Shown here: positions 60,001-64,000 of the stretch, one piece after another
Layout: every line of letters starts with the position of its first letter
Numbering within the stretch: the stretch's first letter is position 1
NCBI GenBank assembly: GCA_000708835.1
Contig: DF236971.1
Coordinates: 1-64,000 of the forward strand
DNA length: 64,000 nt
Direction of reading: 5' to 3'
Source: Klebsormidium nitens
Lineage: Eukaryota; Streptophyta; Klebsormidiophyceae; Klebsormidiales; Klebsormidiaceae
The notes under the pieces: model-generated
The model's input: only the letters and a program-made list of their open reading frames with translations
The model's database searches: none
What the model was told of the DNA's origin: nothing
Position numbers and translations under genes: made by a program

Positions 60001-62978
60001 TTCGCTGGTGACGGTGCCACTTTGGTCGCCGTATTGGAAGCACGCCAGCTGCATCGTCCTTCTCGCGCTCTGAAAGCAAGGGGAAGGAATATGGTCAATC
60101 GCGGTGCATTTCAAATACACCATGCTCGCGTTCTACGGCTGATCCAAAAATGAGTGGTATGGCTTTGACCACTCTCAGCTCAGACATTCAGTACATTCTA
60201 TGTTTTGGGTGTCCTTCTCAGCACGACGCAGGGTCGGCTCACAGATTTGGCTTTTGCTTACATTATTTTCACACGGTAATCGGCAGAAACTGAAAGGTAA
60301 TATCACGCTGCTTTCTGATTTAAAAAGTGTCTAAATTGCATGGTATTTGCTTTCAAGAGCGGTACGGCCCCGTCAGACGTCCTGCGCTCGAAGACCAAAT
60401 ATGTTGAAAGTACAAACTCTTCCAGAGGTCAAGTGACGTCACATACAACGACAGCACTCACGTCATATGTGGCCACCGTCTCGGGCAGGGGCGGCACGGG
60501 GTCCAGCCGCTGCAGCTCCTCGAGCTCGCGCACTTTGCTTCGTCCCCGCTCCGCGCAGGCCTGCAAAACGTGGAGACGTGAAATCAGGCCGCGCACTTGC
60601 TTTCTTCCAATAGTTACAAACTTGCAAGGTCTTCTGAGTTGGACCGGTTGTTGCAAGAAGCGGAGCGCTCTGCGAGAAGCCATGTGGCCCGACCTTTCGC
60701 CATCGTTGTTGCGAGGTCGAAGAGAGGATGATAAAGTAATCAACCAGGTTCGACTCGGTTTGGTCCGCTAGGCAATACCCCTCGCACGCGGTCACCTCCA
60801 TCTGGCAGCGCCATTCAAGGTACGAAACCAGGAAATCAATCATCGTTTTTTTTCGTCAATAAGAAAGTCCAACTAGCAAAAAGCAGGTCTAGACTTACTG
60901 GTCCCACTTTTCCACTAGGCCATATCCCTCGCACGCGGTTGACTGGCAGCGCCAGCCGGAGATGCATCCAAACAACCAGCCAGTTGTCTACGTCCATTTA
61001 CCCTCCTGATCAGAAACAAGCGGGTATGTAAGCGGTAGGCTAGACCCACCTTGGCCTTGTCCCGGTATTCCGCCAGGCAATACCCCTCGCACGCGGTCAG
61101 GTACAGCTGGCAGCGCCACTCGAGGTGCCGCGGCGCGCACAGCGCGACCTGCGACTCCATGGCCGCGATCGCGGATACCACGAACTCGAGCGTTTCCGAC
61201 GCAAGCGACGCGGCCATTAGGGGCTGAACCGACGACCAGATGTGGACCGTGCCTGGAAAACAGAAAATGGGGAGAGTGAGCGTCTCAAACCTCTATCCGT
61301 GTGGATGTCGTCTGACTAGAATGACTCACAAAAGGCGGAGGGAAGGGACTTGAGTGAGAATCTGATCGAGGACATGAAGCCGCCAACCCTACGAGAGCCC
61401 CCTAAAGGAAATCTGCATATTGTCTCGCTTCAGGGCTTGAGTCTCCACTTAAGAAAGCTCATTGTCGCAACGATCAGAATTTGGCATTAATGTCTATCGG
61501 CTTTAACTGGAATAGCTTCCAATGAGGAAGACGGGGCAACGGGAATTGGGTGCGCCTTGAAGAGGCCAAGATGAGAAATCTTCGAGCGAGTCTACCTGGA
61601 TTATAGCCAGAAGTTCTTCCTTATTTTCCAAGCAGGTTTGAAGAGCGCACACCTTCCGACAGATGCAAGTCAGGGACGAACGGATTTAAAACATGTCAGT
61701 TACAAAGAGCGCGCGTGCTCACTCTGCAATGTTATTCTCACGTCAGTTTCCTTAAAGAAAGCAGAACATGCCAAAGTCGAAAGCAAAAAGGTATTTGCAC
61801 CATTTAGCGCCAGCCAGTAGAGCTCCTCATGCTCCAAAAGCGAGTCCCCCAGCGCTGCTTTCATTTCTCCCAGCGCAGTCAGTGCCCCCTTCAGGGTTTT
61901 GGGGTTTTGGAACGTCGGGTCCCCGCACCGAAGCTCCTGAAAACTGCATAGCGCCGCCCCGTAGCGCGCCTGAACGTTGCAGGTGAGCAGCGGAAGCTGA
62001 GCGGGGTTGGCGGGTTTGAGAATGGAAGTCCTGCGGGCGACGGGGAGGAAACAGGAGTGTCGGGCCAGATGGAATGCCTGCAGAAGGGGAGGCCGGAACA
62101 TTTTTGAATCTTTCGAAGCTTTCGAATTTTGAGGAGGAGAGGTGCCAATACCAAGTCACATGTGGCCCCTGCGGTAGAATTCAGTTTGTGTCAACTCAAC
62201 AAGCCTCAACTTCAAAGGCTGCCCTCTTAAGCTCCTAGCAACAGAAAACCACCACCGTAACCTTGTGGCAGTGCGCTGTTGCCTGCAGCCTCATCCACAA
62301 CTTTTGCAGCCCCTTGCTGCTGTGTCTATTCGTCAGCCAGGCTGTCTTCATTAATGCACCTCAACTGTGGGGCTTCCATAGAAGACAAACTACGAGAGTT
62401 GGGGTGGCGTTGAGACCTGACAGTTTACCTCTCGTTTGAAGAGAAGGTCGCCCAATTGAAGCAGCCGGGGCGCAAAAACAGGGACTGACAGCTTGGGGGT
62501 GAAGTGTTCAAGTAGCTCGGCCAGCTTCCGTGCAACGGGGTTTGGGAACCTGTCACCAGAAGCAATCCACATTCTTTTTCCCTTGAGTAAGCATAGCATG
62601 ACGGCGCAAGTCAGAACTCAATTTAATTTCACTGATGCTCTTTTGTGACATGAAAGGCACTGGGATCAATAGAATCTTCCAATACATGCTCATAGCTAGA
62701 GGTCTGATAGAAAGCTGAAAGAGAGCTCATATGCCTCGCCAGCATGTTTCGACAATCTCCATGAAAAGCAGTTCTCCTTGATGAAGGTGGTGACACGAGC
62801 AGGTGCTGCAAAGAGGACCAGCTCTTTGCAACGCTGCAGAGAACTTTATCAAGGAGAGAAAAGGCTCCTCCCAAACCAGAATGTTGATACTCTAGTCTTA
62901 CCTAGCTCCCAGCGGTGCCCCTTTCAGTACTTTGCTGAACTCGAGGTTGAATGCAGCAAGAACCGCTGCCTCCCCCAT
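48062..62978 (-). CDS. CFAP54: Cilia- and flagella-associated protein 54 (central-pair C1d complex)
   Basis: Sixteen minus-strand exons keep one frame: 62978-62902, 62549-62429, 62077-61801, 61252-61050, 60560-60462, 60069-59926, 59491-59414, 58877-57927, 57389-57213, 56631-56223, 55862-55495, 55055 to the gap, 54201-53345, 53289-52563, 51923-49860 and 49303-48062. Coded length is about 2,795 aa plus whatever lies in the gap, close to the roughly 3,000 aa of the family. Family landmarks are the early ELYWLALNGTVHIW and TACEGYCLAE segments, YCRLRL in exon 8, and a fibronectin-III-like piece in exon 11 (ITVTGLTPNERYIFALAFYD, about residues 860-880). Exon 13 has an IQ-like motif (IQKHVLSRLAWSR); TPR-like helices follow (LAQAHSELGDIHAHFG). 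CFAP54 is a scaffold of the C1d projection of the axonemal central pair, needed for normal beating. Its presence implies motile 9+2 cilia. The start fits a purine-rich ATGG context. The 55-base intron 53290-53344 is the shortest in the window. Confidence 0.9.
54208..54461. other. Assembly gap of 254 N inside CFAP54
   Basis: The gap falls after codon 198 of exon 12. On its other side a TTAG acceptor (54202-54205) opens exon 13, so the gap hides the end of exon 12, its donor and most of an intron. True gap length is unknown. Confidence 0.95.
60762..60821 (-). pseudogene. Partial copy of CFAP54 exon 4, in intron 4
   Basis: On the minus strand this repeats the end of exon 4 (61067-61125): GAATGGCGCTGCCAG, then ACCGCGTGCGAGGGGTATTG and CTAGCGGA. 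It keeps the reading frame across about 20 codons (WRCQ, TACEGYCLA) but lacks an acceptor just before it and the donor after it. Confidence 0.8.
60911..60955 (-). pseudogene. Second, more decayed copy of CFAP54 exon 4
   Basis: Minus strand CTGGCGCTGCCAGTC followed by ACCGCGTGCGAGGGATATGG. It has lost about 9 bases relative to exon 4 and is about 45 bases long. With the copy at 60762 it makes three versions of the same exon segment spaced about 150 bases apart. Confidence 0.7.
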
Positions 62979-63769
62979 CTTTGCGATCGCCGAACAGCAG
63001 CTCTCTCAGCTCATATGCATCCCAATATTGATACACACAGTGCCACTACAACAACCTTACTACGTTGGTGTCAGCACCTTCGAGGCACATTGAGGGCAGG
63101 TTGCAAGAAAAAAAGAGCTCAGAAGGGGCAAAACTTGAGGTTTGATACATCAGATCATCTACATACACAGATGCTAGCGCTGTCGGCTTGCGCTTGCATC
63201 AACAAGCTAGCTTCTGAAGCGTACAATTTCAAGCATTTCCTCCATCTCAAGCACCTCGTAAACCCTAATCTCGAGCAGAAATTTCTGAAACCGTCGATGA
63301 AGGTAGCACTCTTGTAGATCGGTAGATCGCACGGCTGAGAAAGCTCTGGTTGCCACTCGCGCACAGGTTTACCTCAAATTCAAAGGAAGCAGTTGTCCAA
63401 ACTGTGCAACATATGCAATTGCCCTGAACGAAGCACAAATCGGAAGGCTGAAGCCTGAAGGCTGAAGCGCAGCCCAAATCTTTCCCAGGAAACATGTATT
63501 TTGAGAGCCTGGGGTTCAATGGCAGGAGCGCTACGAGCTTATGAGCTCAGCAACTCCAAGGGCTTTGTTTCTGTCGACGTCAGTTGGCGCGCTAGGCGAT
63601 GCGAAAGAGCCGGAAAGTGAACGAGGTAACGGAAGGACTGGATTGGGACTTTCAAAACAATTTGAAAGAAGTGCAATTAACAGCTATCTTTTCAAGCTCT
63701 TTAGCAGAACTAGTAGCATGCGTAGAACTAAGCACCTGACCTGTGCCGTGAAAGAACTCAGGCTGAGCC
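62979..63769. promoter_or_regulatory. Head-to-head spacer of CFAP54 and the next gene
   Basis: A 791-base spacer between divergent ATGs, expected to hold the CFAP54 promoter. I see no exon. A short direct repeat GGCTGAAGCCTGAAGGCTGAAGC lies at about 63450-63472 (described here in parts: GGCTGAAGC occurs twice around CTGAA). Confidence 0.35.
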
Positions 63770-64000
63770 ATGGGTGCCATGCGGCACTTTCTGAGCTGGC
63801 TTAGCTGGAACAGGCAAACACCAGATCCGTCTGCTGGAGCCTTGAAGAGGAGCGGATCCGAGCTCTCATTCCTCACTGCAAATGACACCGAAGAGCAACA
63901 TGAAGATGGTCAAGGATTTGGTGGCCGAGCTCTGGTGTCAAAGGCCGGGGAAGAGAGTGACGACACTGTGCCTGAGATCACGCCTCTCCCATGGTGAGCA
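63770..64000 (+). CDS. First exon of an unrecognised gene, cut by the window edge
   Basis: An ATG at 63770 opens MGAMRHFLSWLSWNRQTP followed by a Ser/Gly/Glu-rich segment ending ESDDTVPEITPLPM. The frame meets a donor-like ATG|GTGAGC at 63993/63994 just before a TGA, so the coding sequence probably continues in an exon beyond the window. The N-terminus has a short aromatic, amphipathic helix but no full signal peptide. I do not recognise the family from 75 residues. Confidence 0.4.

Overview
This window reads as nuclear DNA of a eukaryote from the green lineage. Genes are broken into many exons by GT..AG introns of about 55 to 1,400 bases. Exons are GC-rich and introns and spacers are plainer. 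There is one assembly gap of 254 N. A ciliary central-pair gene (CFAP54) sits beside plant-type genes: an F-box/leucine-rich protein, a plastid-type DnaJ zinc-finger protein and a vanadium-haloperoxidase-like protein. That mix points to a streptophyte that still makes flagellate cells. A charophyte alga such as Klebsormidium would fit, but this is an inference from gene content, gene spacing and base composition, not from a search.

I could assemble ten genes by following reading frame and splice phase. From left to right: (1) a secreted protein of unknown function on the minus strand, running off the left part of the window; (2) an F-box/LRR gene on plus, 4667-6586; (3) an unrecognised acidic/coiled protein on minus, 7588-10954; (4) an 18-exon gene on plus, 11805-25564, 1057 aa, with one degenerate EF-hand and repeated C-T-F-x-P motifs; (5) a DnaJ-type zinc-finger protein on minus, 27073-28883; (6) a secreted vanadium-haloperoxidase/PAP2-type protein on plus, 29659-35296; (7) a small secreted cysteine-free protein on minus, 38062-39297; (8) a secreted selenium-binding-protein (SBP56)-like protein on plus, 41783-46958; (9) CFAP54 on minus, 48062-62978, 16 exons, about 2,800 aa; (10) the first exon of another plus-strand gene from 63770, cut by the right edge. 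The strands alternate without exception, giving five head-to-head pairs and four tail-to-tail pairs.

Three signals stand out beyond the gene list. First, in three different genes (4, 8 and 9) introns hold decayed partial copies of the exon next door, some keeping the splice acceptor or donor. The most elaborate is a run of five broken EF-hand exon copies before the intact one in gene 4. Second, the palindrome TGACGTCA occurs about 30 times by eye count, where roughly one is expected by chance, and more than half lie inside CFAP54. Third, the SBP56-like protein has a signal peptide and no cysteine at all.

The genes do not form an obvious pathway. Genes 4 and 9 may share a role in cilia; genes 1, 6, 7 and 8 all begin with signal peptides, so secreted products are common here. 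All exon models were built by hand from splice sites and frame continuity, without transcripts or database searches.
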